The notes under the pieces are model-generated. The model saw only the letters and a program-made list of their open reading frames with translations. It was not told where the DNA came from and made no database searches. Made by a program: the position numbers and the translations under genes. From the NCBI GenBank assembly GCA_001898075.1, contig MKSD01000001.1:610108-674107 (forward strand): 64,000 nt of DNA, given 5' to 3'. Below are positions 29,127-37,174 of the stretch, piece by piece. Source of the stretch: Alphaproteobacteria bacterium 40-19 (GTDB taxonomy: Bacteria; Pseudomonadota; Alphaproteobacteria; Holosporales; Holosporaceae). Numbering within the stretch: the first letter of the stretch is position 1; every line of letters begins with the position of its first letter.

Positions 29127-29154
29127 ATTCTAAGGAAAAAACCTTATTTGTCAA
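29127..29154 (-). promoter_or_regulatory. Promoter of the secE-nusG-rpl cluster
   Basis: On the minus strand TTGACA (29154-29149), 16-base spacer, TAGAAT (29132-29127), 28 bases before the secE ATG. A near-consensus sigma70-type promoter. Confidence 0.75.
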
Positions 29155-29265
29155 GTCTCAGAAAAAGCTCTGTGCAACGCCGGTACACTTTCATCCTTGA
29201 AGCGATTTTTGACTTTTTAATCATTTTCTTATAGGATTTCTAAGTGAGTATCAAAAATTGTCGTG

Positions 29266-29457
29266 ATGACAAAGCATTCCTTAAAATTAATCACCACAGG
29301 ATTTGAAATTTTTGCCTCTTTCTTGGTTTCTATGGGACTAAGCTGGCTTATAGGTCAGTGGCGTGGATGGCCCAAGGTGTATATATTACTTTTAGGAATG
29401 GGGTTGGCTGCGCTAACCAATGTCTGGATCCTGATCAAAACTTTTAGAAAACTATGA
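29266..29457 (+). CDS. atpI: ATP synthase protein I (AtpI-like)
   Basis: 63 residues with two transmembrane helices (FEIFASFLVSMGLSWLIG and VYILLLGMGLAALTNVWIL) joined by a short basic loop. It is the small protein that opens the alphaproteobacterial F0 operon and assists c-ring assembly. The start is ATG 29266, with a GTG one codon earlier. Its TGA stop overlaps the atpB ATG (ATGA), so translation is coupled. Confidence 0.88.
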   Translation: MTKHSLKLITTGFEIFASFLVSMGLSWLIGQWRGWPKVYILLLGMGLAALTNVWILIKTFRKL

Positions 29458-30173
29458 AACCGTTACAACAGTTTGAAATTCGTTCTCTTCTGCCCTTGAA
29501 ATTATGGGGATGGGATATCTCTCTTACAAATTCAGCTCTATTCATGATATTAGCGGTGGTATTGCTGACTATTTTTTTTACGATTGCCCTTCGAAAATCT
29601 CAAGTTGTTCCTTCAAAAACACAGAGCTTAGCAGAAGTACCCCTAGATTTTTTATCTCATATGGTCAAAGAGACCAACGGCGTTGTAGGGCTTCCTTATC
29701 TTTCTTTAATTTGTTCGATCTTTTTTTTCGTTTTTATGGGAAACTTTTTAGGTCTTTTTCCTTATGCTTTCACTTTTACCAGTCAGTTAATTGTCAACTT
29801 CGCTCTGGCTTTAATTGTGATCGGAGCCATTACTGTTATTGGTGTGATCAAGCAAGGATTTGGCTACCTTAGAATTTTTTGGCCTTCCGGGGTTCCAGCT
29901 TTGGTAGCCCCCATTTTGGTCCCCATTGAAATCATTTCGTACTTCTCAAGACCTGTCAGCCTAGCCATCCGATTATTTGCCAATATGGTGGCGGGACACA
30001 GCATGATGAAGATTTTTGGATACTTTTCCGTGATGTTAGGGATTGCTGGGGTGTTACCTCTGGCGATCAACATCGCACTTATCTTGTTTGAAGGCTTGGT
30101 TGCCTTTCTTCAAGCCTACGTTTTTGCTATACTTAGTTGCATCTATTTAAACGATGCACTACACGGACATTAG
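29454..30173 (+). CDS. atpB: ATP synthase F0 subunit a
   Basis: 239 residues, multi-spanning. The key helix SLAIRLFANMVAGH carries the essential Arg that faces the c-ring, and the C-terminal helix has EGLVAFLQAYVFAIL. It forms the proton half-channels. The operon is atpI-atpB-atpE-atpF'-atpF; the F1 genes are not in this window, as is usual in alphaproteobacteria. Confidence 0.97.
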   Translation: MKPLQQFEIRSLLPLKLWGWDISLTNSALFMILAVVLLTIFFTIALRKSQVVPSKTQSLAEVPLDFLSHMVKETNGVVGLPYLSLICSIFFFVFMGNFLGLFPYAFTFTSQLIVNFALALIVIGAITVIGVIKQGFGYLRIFWPSGVPALVAPILVPIEIISYFSRPVSLAIRLFANMVAGHSMMKIFGYFSVMLGIAGVLPLAINIALILFEGLVAFLQAYVFAILSCIYLNDALHGH

Positions 30174-30182
30174 GAGGTTTAT

Positions 30183-30410
30183 ATGTTAGATTTAGCGTCT
30201 TCAAAAGTTTTGGCTGCGGCTATTGCGTCTCTTTCTTTGGGGGCCGTCGGGCTTGCAGTAGGAAAAATTTTCACCACATTAATCCAATCCATTGCGCAAA
30301 ATCCCAGCGCCAGAGATAAGATTTTCAGTGTGGGCATCTTAGGTTTTGCGCTAACGGAAGCAGTGGCACTTTTTGCCCTTTTGGTCGCCTTTATGATTCT
30401 TTACGGATAA
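30183..30410 (+). CDS. atpE: ATP synthase F0 subunit c
   Basis: 75 residues forming a helical hairpin. The polar loop is ALIQSIAQNPSARDKIF-like (TLIQSIAQNPSARDK), and helix 2 contains LGFALTEAVALFALLVAFMI with the proton-carrying Glu. The motif looks like the proton type rather than the sodium type. GGAGG precedes the ATG. Confidence 0.97.
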   Translation: MLDLASSKVLAAAIASLSLGAVGLAVGKIFTTLIQSIAQNPSARDKIFSVGILGFALTEAVALFALLVAFMILYG

Positions 30411-30419
30411 GGTCGTTCG

Positions 30420-30851
30420 GTGCCACAGTTTGATCCACGCTTTTTTTCGTCTCAAATTTTCTGGCTATGTGTCTGCTTTTTTATGCTGTGGGGATTTATG
30501 CATTTTTGGGTTTTACCTTCTTTAATGCATATCCAGCAAAAAAGACGACAGAAAATTGAAGAAGTGATTCATACAGCCAAAGAACTGGAAGTGAAGGCTC
30601 AAAAAATGATGCAGGAAACATACCAGGCGCATCAAGATTTAAAGCTTACGCTTCAAGAACGCCTGCGTCAAACCGAAGAAAAAGCTCAAAAAGACTATGA
30701 AGAGTACACCCAAAAGATTGATCAGGGAATAGAAGAGCGCTTGACGGCCTTTAAGCATGATTTAGAGCGTTTAAAACAGAACTTCACAGGCAATTTAGAA
30801 ACCGACATCAAAAATTGCGTTGCGGTTCTGCAAGAAGTTATCAAACGTTAA
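30420..30851 (+). CDS. ATP synthase F0 subunit b' (AtpF')
   Basis: 143 residues with one N-terminal transmembrane helix (QIFWLCVCFFMLWGFMHFWVL) and then a long charged coiled coil that forms half of the peripheral stalk. The start is GTG 30420, nine bases after atpE. It begins PQFDPRFFSSQIFWL, which is typical of b' chains. It pairs with the b subunit encoded next. Confidence 0.93.
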   Translation: MPQFDPRFFSSQIFWLCVCFFMLWGFMHFWVLPSLMHIQQKRRQKIEEVIHTAKELEVKAQKMMQETYQAHQDLKLTLQERLRQTEEKAQKDYEEYTQKIDQGIEERLTAFKHDLERLKQNFTGNLETDIKNCVAVLQEVIKR

Positions 30852-30861
30852 GGAGGAGTAT

Positions 30862-31347
30862 ATGGAAAGTTTTTCTTTTATAGACCCCAGCTTTATGGTT
30901 GCTCTGGCTTTTGTAGGCGCTTTCATTCTATTAGGAAGAAAAGGATACTCTCATCTTTCTAGTGCTCTTTCTAGTCACAAACAAGAGGTTAAAAATCGCT
31001 TTCAGCACTCTCAAGAACTCTTAGAAAAAGCTCAATTGTTTCTTGAAGAAGCCATAGCAGAGTCGAACAAATTTCAAAAGCATGCTCAGCTGGCAGAAGA
31101 AGAGTATCAATCCCTGATTCAAGGTATTCATCGTGACATGCAGAATCAAAAAAAAGCCTACGAAACAGGAAAACATGTGGTATTCCAAAATCAAACTGCA
31201 GTTTTGACCCAGCAATACAGACAGAAATGTATCTTAAATTTTATGAACTCCCTTAAGCACACGTGTCGCAAACAGGGATTTACTGAACAAGAAGTGGGTC
31301 ATTTTACTCAAAAAACCCTCTTAAATATCAAAAAATCTTCTCTTTAG
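30862..31347 (+). CDS. atpF: ATP synthase F0 subunit b
   Basis: 161 residues with one transmembrane segment (PSFMVALAFVGAFILLG) and then a coiled coil rich in Gln, Glu and Lys. The ATG at 30862 follows AGGAGG, which makes it much better than an upstream in-frame start that would overlap the b' gene. Two b-type genes side by side are characteristic of alphaproteobacteria and photosynthetic lineages. Confidence 0.94.
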   Translation: MESFSFIDPSFMVALAFVGAFILLGRKGYSHLSSALSSHKQEVKNRFQHSQELLEKAQLFLEEAIAESNKFQKHAQLAEEEYQSLIQGIHRDMQNQKKAYETGKHVVFQNQTAVLTQQYRQKCILNFMNSLKHTCRKQGFTEQEVGHFTQKTLLNIKKSSL

Positions 31348-31382
31348 GCGATGCTAGAGTCACTTTTTGATCGGGTACTCTA

Positions 31383-31411
31383 TTGCACAAACCGTGCTTT
31401 TGGGCCATAAT
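31383..31411 (+). promoter_or_regulatory. Promoter of tRNA-Ser
   Basis: TTGCAC (31383-31388), 17-base spacer, CATAAT (31406-31411), nine bases before the tRNA 5' end. Confidence 0.65.
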
Positions 31412-31420
31412 GATAGGAAT

Positions 31421-31508
31421 GGAGAGGTGGCCGAGCGGCTGAAGGCAACAGTTTGCTAAACTGTCATACACCAAAAGTGTATCGAGGGTTCGAATCCCTC
31501 TCTCTCCG
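31421..31508 (+). tRNA. tRNA-Ser (anticodon GCU)
   Basis: 88 bases with a full cloverleaf. The acceptor 5' GGAGAGG pairs with TCTCTCC (one G-U). The anticodon arm ACAGT-TTGCTAA-ACTGT presents GCT. A long variable arm (ATACAC with GTGTAT) is as expected for serine, and the T arm is GAGGG-TTCGAAT-CCCTC. The discriminator is G, and CCA is not encoded. It reads AGC and AGU codons. It has its own promoter after atpF. Confidence 0.97.
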
Positions 31509-31532
31509 TCAGGTTCTGAAATTTTTATTCAT

Positions 31533-31978
31533 ATGTTTAATTGGGACATCACTGTCAGCAATGAAAAAGAAACACAAATTTTAAACGATAAAATTATTTC
31601 TTTTAATAAGAACTGCACTCCGTTTACACAGAATACTCCTTTTATCAATTTGAATTTTCACATCAAAAATAAGCAAGGATCCATCATAGCAGGAATTCAA
31701 TCCCTTCTGTATTGTTGGGGAATGCTTTATGTTGATATTCTTTTTGTTGAAGAGGCCTATCGCCATCAACACCTTGGCAGTCTTTTACTAAGTAAAGTTG
31801 AAGCCGAGGGAAAATCATTGGGGGCAAGTCTGTGTCATTTAGATACCTTCGATTGGCAAGCCAAAGATTTTTATTTAAAGCAGGGATATGAAATTTAAAG
31901 CAGGGATATGAAATTTTTGGTATTTTAGAGGATTGTCCGCCAGGACATCAGCGCTATTACATGAAGAAAATATTATAG
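31533..31978 (+). pseudogene. GNAT acetyltransferase truncated by a 20-bp tandem duplication
   Basis: The frame from ATG 31533 encodes a GNAT N-acetyltransferase with the acetyl-CoA motif region FVEEAYRHQHLGSLLLSKVEA and the segment LDTFDWQAKDFYLKQGYE. It stops at 31898 after 121 residues because a 20-base unit (31874-31893) is repeated directly at 31894-31913, shifting the frame. If one copy is removed, the frame reads on through EIFGILEDCPPGHQRYYMKK to TAG 31976-31978, the normal family ending. The lost part is the last strand, so the short product is probably inactive. Confidence 0.88.
31874..31913 (+). repeat. Perfect 20-bp tandem duplication
   Basis: Two identical adjacent 20-base units, tttaaagcagggatatgaaa, at 31874-31893 and 31894-31913. 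The length is not a multiple of three and disrupts the GNAT gene. Confidence 0.95.
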
Positions 31979-32128
31979 AAAATAATCCTCTTTTTCACAT
32001 ACGTGAGTTTTTTAATACCAGGTAAAAAGACTAAGATCTTGGCCTCTGTGCCTTCGATACCTGCGAACCATCCGATCAGAAATGCAGGTCTAATCAACGC
32101 CTTGCTTGACCCAAGGTTTCAGGAGTTA

Positions 32129-32150
32129 AGGAGTTTTTGACTCCTCACTT
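32129..32150 (+). terminator. Terminator-like hairpin after the GNAT remnant
   Basis: AGGAGT (32129-32134) pairs with ACTCCT (32140-32145) around a 5-nt loop, and CACTTTTT follows. The rest of the 220-base gap 31979-32198 holds no gene that I recognise. Confidence 0.5.
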
Positions 32151-32198
32151 TTTAAAGAACACAAAACGGAGTCGAAAGGAGCATGCGAAATTTTAATT

Positions 32199-32765
32199 TT
32201 ACAAGATGACCTGACGAAACGTAAGTGAAATACGCCTTTGTCTCTTGACTCTGTTATCACTTTTTCTTGCGGCAATACCATGTTTCCATTTATATCTAGC
32301 GTCTCCTTTAAGAATTAATAAGCTTCTAGGCTCAAAATATATAGACTTTTTGACATGACCATTTGTCATATCAATCATACATCCAGATGCTAGACCTAAT
32401 GAACAAATCGCATCTCCAAAACATGGAACGCAATCTACATGAGGAGCTATACCCTGACCAGGCAGATATTCGTTTATTATGACTTGATTTGGCTTATCTA
32501 TAAATATAGTATCGCGATGTACTTTACTGCATAACTCATCGACCCAATACGGCATTTGGCCAAGATAATAGGACGCATCCACGGATCTAGCCATATAATC
32601 ATATTTATAACCATAATGCTGAGTTCTGCGTTTTAAATCTAAATTCCACTGCTGAATATCAATGAGTTTTAGCAATTTTTCTTCGTATTCTGAAGAAATA
32701 TAGTTTGGGACATATGCAAGTCCAGGAATATTAATAATATCGTTCAATAAATAGTCCTGATTCAT
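32199..32765 (-). CDS. AlkB-type 2-oxoglutarate/Fe(II) dioxygenase
   Basis: 188 residues. The N-terminal GLAYVPNYISSEYEEKLLKLI is the opening seen in AlkB/ALKBH8-like proteins. The iron ligands are HVD (about residues 108-110) and the distal His in KWKHGI; the 2-oxoglutarate Arg is in RRISLTFR. NEYLPGQGIAPHVD matches the nucleotide-side strand. The family removes methyl groups from N1-methyladenine, N3-methylcytosine and N3-methyluridine/thymine, or hydroxylates tRNA wobble uridines. Its ATG overlaps the stop of the DUF2431 methyltransferase gene (ATGA), so the two are coupled. Which nucleic acid it acts on is not shown by the sequence. Confidence 0.9.
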   Translation of the reverse strand: MNQDYLLNDIINIPGLAYVPNYISSEYEEKLLKLIDIQQWNLDLKRRTQHYGYKYDYMARSVDASYYLGQMPYWVDELCSKVHRDTIFIDKPNQVIINEYLPGQGIAPHVDCVPCFGDAICSLGLASGCMIDMTNGHVKKSIYFEPRSLLILKGDARYKWKHGIAARKSDNRVKRQRRISLTFRQVIL

Positions 32766-33365
32766 ATTCCAAACTCATAAGTTGCAAATTTAGAATAATT
32801 ATCAATTCCACTTTCGTCTTGATGAGTCATTTTATGTTCATATTCTGGATAACCTTTGGGATCGAATCTGTACTTTACTGGATGGCTTATTCCTAATTCT
32901 TCAGCCAACTCACCAAAGCGAAACATATTATTATAAAAACCAGAATCAACGATAGTTATTAACACTACCCCATCTCTTTTTAAAATATAGGAAGCAGATA
33001 TTATAAATTTTTTCACTAAAAGATAATTTACATTTATCCCATTGATACCTTCTCTGCTACCAGAATGTGGAAATTGAAAAATGATTGTATCAAAAGCATT
33101 TGAGTAGAAATTTTTGTGCAATTTTGTTGCATCCAGCTCATGCAAAACTTTTATTCCAGCTTGCTTCAATACCCTAGCATTAAACTCTGTATACTCAGAC
33201 AATTCTGAATAACGTTCATATGTAGAAGTTATAAACTTAGGTAATACTTGTAATTTTTTTTATCAAGCTCATAGTAAAGCTTAAATTTCCTTCACCTACT
33301 AAAAGTGCATGATCTTCTTTTATTTTAGATACCAAATCGTATTTGGTGATGCTTTTATAAAACAT
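32762..33365 (-). pseudogene. DUF2431 (BMT5-like) methyltransferase with a homopolymer frameshift
   Basis: A Rossmann-type methyltransferase. From ATG 33365 the frame gives MFYKSITKYDLVSKIK and HALLVGEGNLSFTMSLIKK, the DUF2431 SAM motif, then stops shortly after an A8 run (plus-strand T8 at 33254-33261). With seven As the frame joins to SELSEYTEFNARVLKQAG, LHELDATKL, FDTIIFQFPHSG and the C-terminal part ending at 32762, all standard for this family. The family includes yeast Bmt5, which makes N3-methyluridine in 25S rRNA, and is found mostly in eukaryotes. The A8 run may be a real mutation, a slippage site or a sequencing error. Without correction the downstream frame alone gives a 146-residue fragment lacking the SAM loop. 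Confidence 0.85.
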
Positions 33366-33593
33366 GTACAATTTATGGTCTAAAGATTTCAATTATTTTA
33401 TTTGTTTTTAATAAAATTGATTAATTTGCTTTAAATTAAGACCAAATAATTTTGTTCTTAATTCTAATATTTTCAAATGACAGTGCATACCTTCCTTATT
33501 TATCATATACCTCCATATTAACAATTTACTTGATATAATATCATTATAAACCATGCACGCTAATCATCGAAAATAATGAAAAATAATTTTTAT

Positions 33594-34040
33594 TCACTTG
33601 CAAGTCTGCAAGTTACGAAAACACTCCAGAAGCAACTGCTCTAATAAAACTTTGTGATCTTCACTAAGGGTCAAGGTCATATGATCTTCAACTTTACGGA
33701 TCACGTGGTGAGCCTGCTGAACAGCTTGCATACCATCTTTTGTTAATACAATACGTAAAATTCTTCCGTGTTGTGGGTCGCTTTTTCGTTCTATAAGGTG
33801 CCTTTTTTCTAAATTGAAAACAATACCCTGCATGGTTTGAGCAGTGATAAACGAAAAGCGTGCTAAAGCCGCATTAGAGATTCCAGGTCTTAATTCTAAC
33901 TGAGCAAGAACCGCATATTGGGGCGTTGTCAGATCAATAGACCTTAAAGCTTCATCCATATGAAGGCGCAGCGCATGTTGAGTTTGCTTGAGCTTATACC
34001 CCAACAATCCTGTCACATTAAGTTCTTTATCTGTTGACAT
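33594..34040 (-). CDS. MarR family transcriptional regulator
   Basis: 148 residues with a winged-helix core: LTTPQYAVLAQLELRPGIS, recognition helix region NAALARFSFITAQTMQGIVFNLEK, wing RKSDPQHGRILRIVLT, and flanking helices for dimerisation. The ligand is unknown. It is divergent from the SnoaL-like pseudogene at 34096, and the 55-base gap between them contains a promoter overlapping an imperfect palindrome, the usual layout for a MarR repressor and its target. Confidence 0.92.
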   Translation of the reverse strand: MSTDKELNVTGLLGYKLKQTQHALRLHMDEALRSIDLTTPQYAVLAQLELRPGISNAALARFSFITAQTMQGIVFNLEKRHLIERKSDPQHGRILRIVLTKDGMQAVQQAHHVIRKVEDHMTLTLSEDHKVLLEQLLLECFRNLQTCK

Positions 34041-34050
34041 GTCAGTGCCC

Positions 34051-34080
34051 TTACATTATAGTATCAGTGTACTTATAATA
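34051..34080 (+). promoter_or_regulatory. Promoter with a putative MarR operator
   Basis: TTACAT (34051-34056), 17-base spacer, TATAAT (34074-34079). TATAGTA (34057-34063) and TACTTATA (34070-34077) form an imperfect inverted repeat over the spacer and -10. Binding by the adjacent MarR protein is inferred. Confidence 0.5.
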
Positions 34081-34095
34081 TAGTAGGATTTTAAG

Positions 34096-34482
34096 ATGAA
34101 GACAACTTGTTTTGGAAAAGATCATCACTTAAAAATAGCTGCAAACTACTACAATGTTATGCTTGCAAAAGACTGCGATAAGATGGCCAGCTATTTGCAT
34201 GAAAATATCCATTTTATTGGACCTCTTGCGGAAATGCACGGAAAAGACCCAGTTGTTTTAGCAGCAAAAAATTTCAGCCAAATAGTGTAAGATATCAAAA
34301 TACGATCAAAATTTGAACACCAAAATCAAATTATTTTTGCCTATGATTTTATGTTTCCCTAACCTATTGGTCACCTTAGATCAGCAGTTCTGATGGAATT
34401 TACCGATCAGCTTATTTCCAAAATTGAGTTGTTTTATGATGGCAGACCCTTCGAGGAAAAGAAAAATGAAATTCTTTCATAA
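34096..34482 (+). pseudogene. SnoaL/NTF2-like protein with two TAA codons
   Basis: One frame from ATG 34096 to TAA 34480-34482 with two internal TAA codons (the first at 34288-34290, the second shortly before PIGHLRSAVLMEF). The pieces KIAANYYNVMLAKDCDKMAS, LHENIHFIGPLAEMHGKD, QIIFAYDFMF and FTDQLISKIELFYDGRPF follow the order of a SnoaL-like (NTF2-fold) domain. The intact gene would be about 128 residues. It is divergent from marR and was probably its target. Confidence 0.8.
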
Positions 34483-34562
34483 AATATTAATTAACCCAAT
34501 AATTATTTAATTACAAATCTGAATACAATAATAAAAATCAGTTTTTTCAGAATTCATCCTTA

Positions 34563-35075
34563 TTATTCATGCCCTACAAAGCGCCATAATTTATCTGTAG
34601 CTTTTGAAATACCAATACGTGGAGTTTTTATAATACGACGGAAATTCGTTCCTTGAGTCAGATAAAAATGTTCATGCTGCAGCAGATTGATTCCGTATTC
34701 ATGTTTTGTAATGCCAAGATGCTTACAGATTTTACCAGGCCCCTTTAAATGAAGATCGATTAATTTTAACCCCCGGATCAAAACCGCACTGGGGGCCCCC
34801 TCTTCTTCTGTTACAATATTCAAACAATAATGCATCCCATAAATCATATAGACATAGATATACCCTGGAGGGCCAAACATAGCTCTATTACGATCCGTTA
34901 TTCCCCGATAAGCATGAGAGGCCGGATCGTCCTTTCCCCTGTAGGCTTCTGTTTCTGTAATGATTCCACAAAAATGACGAAAAAACAGCATGCTCCCCAC
35001 AAGCTCTTCAGCCACTTGAACGGCATGACGGCCAAAAAAGCTAGGATCTGTTATCCTGTTAAAAGAGCCATTCAT
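34563..35075 (-). CDS. DNA-3-methyladenine glycosylase (AAG/MPG family)
   Basis: 170 residues, slightly short but complete in motif content. It removes alkylated purines in base excision repair. Visible are GIITETEAYRGKDDPASHAY with the catalytic Glu, MFGPPGYIYVYMIYGMHYCLN, the substrate pocket, and GAPSAVLIRGL. The final GPGKICKHLGI segment is also normal. It sits on the opposite strand to ada and alkD and close to the AlkB gene, which together make an alkylation-repair cluster. Confidence 0.94.
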   Translation of the reverse strand: MNGSFNRITDPSFFGRHAVQVAEELVGSMLFFRHFCGIITETEAYRGKDDPASHAYRGITDRNRAMFGPPGYIYVYMIYGMHYCLNIVTEEEGAPSAVLIRGLKLIDLHLKGPGKICKHLGITKHEYGINLLQHEHFYLTQGTNFRRIIKTPRIGISKATDKLWRFVGHE

Positions 35076-35419
35076 AAAGAAGAGTCTTTACAGCCATCTT
35101 ATTGAAAGCATAACGCATTCAATACAATATGTATGCCACTCTCTACGACAATATTTAGAGTTTCTTATCTGGTAATTCGATCATAACCTGGGAAAACTTG
35201 TACAAGAAGGCAGTGAAGTAAACGTTTTACTCTTTTTATTGGGACTCCCCAAAACGCTGTACCTACAGTCTAAGACCTTTTTAAATTTTTTCACTTCTTT
35301 TTAGAATAGAAGGAATCCTGTGAAGTAAAAAATCAATGCCTGAATTTCGACCCCAATTTTTTTTAAAAGTCCGTATAATCATTATAAATAACAGACTAAC
35401 AGACCCTTTTTAATATAAG
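35076..35419. other. Gap between the AAG-type glycosylase and ada
   Basis: 344 AT-rich bases with no gene that I can support. It presumably holds the divergent promoters of the glycosylase and ada genes. I could not fix an Ada box. Confidence 0.4.
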
Positions 35420-36480
35420 ATGCGCCCTATTACAGAAACCCAAAAAAAGGAGTTCTATCAAGCCCTTCTTGAAAAAAATAGCCATTTTGATGGGGTCTTT
35501 TTTGTGGGCGTTAAAACAACTGGTGTATTTTGTCATCCAACCTGTCATGCCCGAAAACCAAAATTTAAAAACTGTGAATTTTATAGAACAGCCCAAGAAG
35601 CCCACCTGGCGTATTCCAGGCCCTGTAAGCGCTGCAGACCTCTTTGTGCCCCGCATCAAGTCTCAGATTTAATCCGTACACTGGTTCATGCTGTTGAAAC
35701 AGAAAGCATTGGAAAGATCGTGATTTTGAAGTATGATCTGTTGATACCTCCACAGCCCGGCGTCAATTTAAAAAACGCTTTGGAATGACTTTTGTAAAAT
35801 ACGCCAGAGCCCGCCGCATAGGACTTGCCATGAAACAAATTCGTGCCGCAACCCCTGTCATTGATATTCAGCTGGATACAGGTTACAGGTCCAGTAGCGG
35901 CTTTAGGGATGCTTTTTCTAAAATCATGGGTGCACCACCTAGCAAATTGCGCCAAGATCATAACCAACCTCATAAAATTTTAAAAGTATCTTGGATAGAT
36001 ACCGTTCTGGGCCCCATAATAGCCATCGCAGATGATGCAGGCCTTTATCTTTTAGAATTTGTGGACAGGCGCGGTTTAGAAGCAGAAATTCAAAGACTAA
36101 GATTAAAGACCAAAGCAGCCATGATCCCCGGTCACACCCAACCTATAGAGTCCATCACTTTGGAACTTAAAGCTTATTTTGATGGGGATCTAAAAGAGTT
36201 TGCCACCCCTATTCATCTGTTGGGAACTCCTTTTCAAAGGCTTGTTTGGAAAGAACTGCTGCGCATTCCCTATGGTCAGACCAAAAGCTACGCCTTCCAA
36301 GCGCAGGCTGTTGGAAAACCCACAGCTTACCGGGCGGTTGCCAATGCCAATGGCACAAACCAGCTGGCCCTTATAATCCCATGTCACCGTATCATCAATA
36401 GTAATGGTGACCTTGGTGGTTATGGCGGTGGAATGATGCGCAAAAAATGGCTCATAGATCATGAACAATACCATGCCTAG
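35420..36480 (+). pseudogene. ada: Ada alkyl-transfer protein and regulator, frameshifted
   Basis: The first frame (35420-35788) encodes the methyl-phosphotriester domain with its zinc Cys: GVFCHPTCHARKPKFKNCEF and RPCKRCRPL. The second frame, ending at TAG 36480, encodes the AraC-type HTH (STARRQFKKRFGMTFVKYAR, DTGYRSSSGFRDAF) and a complete O6-methylguanine transferase domain with PCHRII. The frames meet near 35700-35710, where the second frame reads HWKDRDFEV before a TGA and then SVDTSTARRQ. So there is one frameshift plus one nonsense codon. The open second frame from about 35785 could still give an HTH-transferase fragment. Full Ada would repair DNA and induce alkylation genes. Confidence 0.88.
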
Positions 36481-36787
36481 CATCATTCAAAGCGTACGAG
36501 ATGTTTTACAAGAATCCATTGATTCTACCCCAGAACAAGCCTCGCGCTTCTTTAAAACCAACGTCGGGGATTACGCAGCCCACGATCAGTTTATGGGAAT
36601 CAGCGTACCCAAACTAAGGAAAATTGCAAAAAAATTCAGGTCATTAAACTTAGAAGATTTAGCACTGTTGTTACAATCTGTCATCAATGAAGAACGCTTA
36701 TTGGCTCTTATTATACTGAACCTTTTGAATTTTACTCATTCGCACCTCAGTTTTGGCTCATTCAATATGACCAATACCACCAACTGA
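36473..36787 (+). pseudogene. AlkD-like DNA alkylation repair protein, N-terminal fragment
   Basis: About 104 residues. FFKTNVGDYAAHDQFMGISV followed by PKLRKIAKKF and LLQSVINEERLLALIIL is the N-terminal HEAT-like region of the AlkD glycosylase family, which is normally near 220-240 residues. After NLLNFTHS the sequence no longer matches and stops, so more than half is missing. The start ATG 36473 overlaps the ada stop by eight bases; ATG 36461 would add four residues. The ada-alkD overlap suggests an operon. Confidence 0.8.
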
Positions 36788-37174
36788 AAGATCGAATATC
36801 AATCATTATTGAGTGTTTAGCGTGATTTTGTGTCTTGTCAAAAATCTTTGCTAGATGTTCGAAATAGCTTGCGCTAACACGCATCCCTGCCGCATTGTGG
36901 GTATTCACCAGGTCTGGTATTGGATTCCTAATCAAAGCAGCGATCTCACAGGCAGTGCCACCTTTTTTTCATGTCGTTATATTTTTTATCCGTAAACTTA
37001 TAAGGTGCGCTGTCCTAAGCTATAAGACAAACTTTGCCAAAAGAAATACAAAGGCCAATTGTTAAACATAATCCATGAGTCATTTTTATTAAACGGGCTC
37101 ATTTCTTGAAATTTGAATACTTTTTAAAAAAGGCTGGGAACCATCCTCTATAAGTCAATTCAATAACTCAATTT
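36788..37174. other. Gap with coding-like debris between alkD fragment and prmC
   Basis: 387 bases without an intact gene. The minus strand holds an open stretch reading EIAALIRNPIPDLVNTHNAA and VSASYFEHLAKIFDK, which looks like protein but has no start and no known family. It is probably a gene remnant. Confidence 0.35.

Noticed and set aside
31979-32198. Possible tRNA or small RNA between the GNAT remnant and AlkB
   Set aside because: No acceptor or T-arm pairing could be made. Only a short terminator-like hairpin is supported.
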